Source of the DNA: Polytrichum commune
Lineage: Eukaryota; Streptophyta; Polytrichopsida; Polytrichales; Polytrichaceae
Length of the DNA stretch: 64,000 bases
NCBI GenBank assembly: GCA_950295325.1
Contig: OX485809.1
Span: 26,474,001-26,538,000, forward strand
Direction: 5' to 3'
Each line of letters starts with the position of its first letter. Within the stretch, counting starts at the first letter, position 1. The notes beneath the pieces are model-generated. The model made no database searches, had not been told where the DNA came from, and saw nothing but the letters and a program-made list of their open reading frames with translations. Both the position numbers and the translations under genes were made by a program. Of the stretch, positions 62,010 to 64,000 are shown piece after piece.

Positions 62010-63071
62010 ATGCCACGCCGAAATGATGCATGGGATCATTGGTACGAGGATAAGGGGATGGTTCCCGGTAAATCACAAAGGTAGGTTAAATGTAGGTTTT
62101 GCCCGTTCGTCATATCTTACCGAGGAAATAGAATGTTGGCCCACCTTGGTTATAGACCTCCTTTAAGGGGTGCTTGTGATGTTTCCACATGTAGGATGGT
62201 ACCCCTGCATATTAGGGTCTTATTTGAAGATTGCGGAGGCGTTGTGCCCTTACATGTAGGCATTGTAAATGAGGACCCTCCGGTGCGAGATGATGTACCT
62301 CTGGAGCCTATTATAGCGGACTCCGTAGATAGTGAAACAGAGCCTTTGCTTATGTCCCAATCCACTCAGCATTCTGATGTTGTGGCACATGGCACACCTC
62401 CTCGTGAACTACGTCAACTCAACATAACGGAGGGGTTCAATGTGTCAACAAAACAACTCCTTGATAGAGCATGGGCAACGGCTTTTTATGAAGCTAACAT
62501 TCCTTTCAACATTATGAGACATCCTGCATTTGTTCATGCTGTGCGTGAAACTGCTCGCCATCGAATGCCAGCCTACACACCACCATCGTACAATGCAATC
62601 CGTACGAAGTTGTTAACTGCTAAAAATGTTGATCTAGATAGGCAAGTGAAGGAGAAGCTGGGGAATTCCGTTGACAAATACGGCGTTACAATATGTTGTG
62701 ATGGATGGGACAACATGCAAAACCGACCTCTCCTAAACGTTCTTCAATGTGACACAAAGGGAGATGTTTTCTTGGGTACCATTGATACCACGGGAAATCA
62801 CAAGGATCATGTCTATGTTGCTGCTCAAATTCAATCATTTGTGGAAAAGGTTGGTCGACATAATGTGGTCCAAGTTTGCACCGACAATGCCCCAGTTATG
62901 GCCTCCGCTGCTCGCGACTTAATTCGAGCAAATCCTGATCTATATGTTCAAGGATGTGTTGCGCATTGCCTAGATCTCCTCTTAGAAGATTGGGGGAAGG
63001 AGGAATGGGTGAAAAAGTTGGTAAAAAAAGCGCGCCATATTTGTGTTTTTGTTAAAAACCATCATGCTTAT
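62010..63071 (+). pseudogene. hAT transposase (BED finger plus DUF659), broken
   Basis: Reading from ATG 62010, the protein starts MPRRNDAWDHWYEDKG, hits TAG at 62082-62084, and continues in the same frame with VKCRFCPFVISYRGNR, a BED-type zinc finger with CxxC. Next comes a DUF659 region: ICCDGWDN, QVCTDNAPVM, VQGCVAHCLDLLLEDWG. After VKNHH the frame runs into the LTR at 63072 and stops at 63110. The usual C-terminal hAT dimerisation part is therefore absent or beyond the insertion. Two lesions, a stop and an insertion, make this copy inactive; the DUF659 part otherwise shows a long clean frame, so decay is recent. Confidence 0.88.
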
Positions 63072-63372
63072 TGTTGTAGACTAGGATATAGTCTAGACAA
63101 CCCAAGATAGATCAGGCCCTAATTAGGAGCCGCCGGTATTAACTACCGGGGTCCAGGGTCTGACTAGGCGATAAAGGCTAATTACTAAGCTCTCTTACCG
63201 AGGTAGTGGAGGGAAGCCGCCGAGTTAGTGGAGTAGGCTGTCAGTACCTACTGATACAGTAATTACACTTGCAGTGTACATGGGTATATATACCCCCTGG
63301 TTTTCAAGGAACTCACTTCTTTCTCTCATATCATTATGCTGCTGATTTGCCTACTCAGTTAGTTTCCTAACA
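63072..63372 (+). mobile_element. 5' LTR of a Copia-type retrotransposon, nested in the hAT
   Basis: Starts TGTTGTAGACTAGG and ends TTTCCTAACA, the expected TG...CA limits. Inside are a short inverted repeat CCGGTATTAACTACCGG at 63133 and a TATA-type palindrome GGGTATATATACCCC at 63282, a likely promoter. The 5 bp before it (CTTAT, 63067-63071) would be the target duplication; the matching copy is outside the window. Confidence 0.82.
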
Positions 63373-63386
63373 CGTTATCAGCACGA
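63373..63386 (+). other. Retrotransposon primer-binding site
   Basis: CGTTATCAGCACGA directly follows the LTR. This TTATCAGCACGA-type sequence is the tRNA-Met-derived primer site commonly seen right after the LTR in plant Copia elements. Confidence 0.75.
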
Positions 63387-64000
63387 TTTCTCTTTTAGGC
63401 GCTTCTTACATCCGAAGGCTTCTGAACTCTCGAAGTACTAGAACTCATAGTTATCTTCGACCCATCATTCTTGTCTTTCTCCTTTCTGCTTCAGTCTAGA
63501 CGTCGAAAGGCTGAAATTTTTTCTTCTGATATGTTAGTCTCTCCCTCTGTTCGTGTGCGGCAACCTTGGAGCTGATGGAGAACACCGAACTCTACACCAG
63601 AAGACTAGATCAGGCTCCAGGGAGCACACACACACTGTTTTGCTTCATATATCTGGCTCTTCAGTCTGACCTTACTCTACTTGTTTCATTTATGCTTATC
63701 TGGTTAGCTCAGATGCGTGATTGTTAGATTAGTGGATAGATTACTACACGATCAAATATCTATCCATACAGTCTGCTCTTTTTCAGTCTGAAACTGAACT
63801 CTAGCTCTGAACTTAGTAGTTTACACACCTGCAACTATATAGCAAAGCAGACTTAGATATAGATCAGAAAGGTAGATAGTAACTTCTGATGTTGAAATAT
63901 TAGAAGATATAATCAGGCAGAAGTTACTTTTAGGCCCTGAAAGGCGATCCTAGTAGGATAGAACCTTCATACTGTCCAAAATATATTTCTGGAGCACTGT
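63387..64000 (+). mobile_element. Internal leader of the LTR retrotransposon, cut by window edge
   Basis: No gag frame or protein motif is present in these 614 bases; it appears to be untranslated leader. Whether the element encodes proteins further on, or is a nonautonomous form, cannot be seen here. Confidence 0.6.

Larger units (their letters stand above)
61397..63071 (+). mobile_element. hAT-family DNA transposon, 5' part, interrupted by an LTR element
   Basis: CAGGGTTGTCTATTGTGTCG at 61397 has the CAGGG start typical of hAT ends. It is followed by subterminal copies of GTCGTGACGG and CGTCACGACA (to ~61485) of the kind bound by hAT transposases. The preceding 8 bp (GCGGTGAG) would be the target duplication, but the other end lies outside the window. 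Inside are a C-rich tract and the transposase gene. From 63072 the element is interrupted by a retrotransposon. Confidence 0.75.

Overview
The window is nuclear DNA from a land plant. It shows multi-exon Pol II genes with GT-AG introns, a DEMETER/ROS1-type DNA glycosylase (a family known from plants and their algal relatives), TTTAGGG telomere-type repeats, plant-type U2 snRNA promoters and Copia/hAT elements. Short introns next to long AT-rich intergenic stretches of decayed repeats fit a medium-sized plant genome. A non-flowering plant (lycophyte, fern or bryophyte) is possible but is only a guess; no marker in the window fixes the lineage.

Layout. (1) 1-11202, minus strand: a DEMETER/ROS1-like 5-methylcytosine DNA glycosylase of which 23 exons could be joined with consistent phase. 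The start codon is at 11202 and the last few dozen codons run off the left edge. Catalytic Lys and Asp and all four 4Fe-4S cysteines are present. (2) 11.2-37.4 kb: a gene-poor interval with a ~300 bp tandem repeat, a 264 bp GC-rich foldback, a minisatellite, three tandem U2 snRNA genes, a 0.43 kb terminal-inverted-repeat element and a decayed Copia element. (3) 37633-42452, plus strand: a nine-exon FAM114/NOXP20-like (DUF719) gene. (4) 42.5-50.4 kb: decayed elements, including a pogo-like end and a Copia 3' end with polypurine tract. (5) 50438-58736, plus strand: a 17-exon spindle-checkpoint MAD1 gene. (6) 58.7-64.0 kb: a repeat-rich end with a palindromic-TIR MITE, telomere-like and minisatellite DNA, and a hAT element whose transposase is broken by a stop in its BED finger and by an LTR retrotransposon whose first LTR, primer site and leader fill the right edge.

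The three protein genes are unrelated in function (DNA demethylation, Rab/Golgi-type trafficking, mitotic checkpoint) and do not form a pathway. All exon joins were made by eye from phase, GT-AG (one GC-AG) borders and family conservation; no transcript data were available. The most notable points are the U2 array with a variant middle copy, the tandemly duplicated exon-plus-intron in the glycosylase N-terminus, the GC-rich foldback, the MITE whose TIRs are themselves perfect palindromes, and a repeat family seen both as a tandem array and as single copies.
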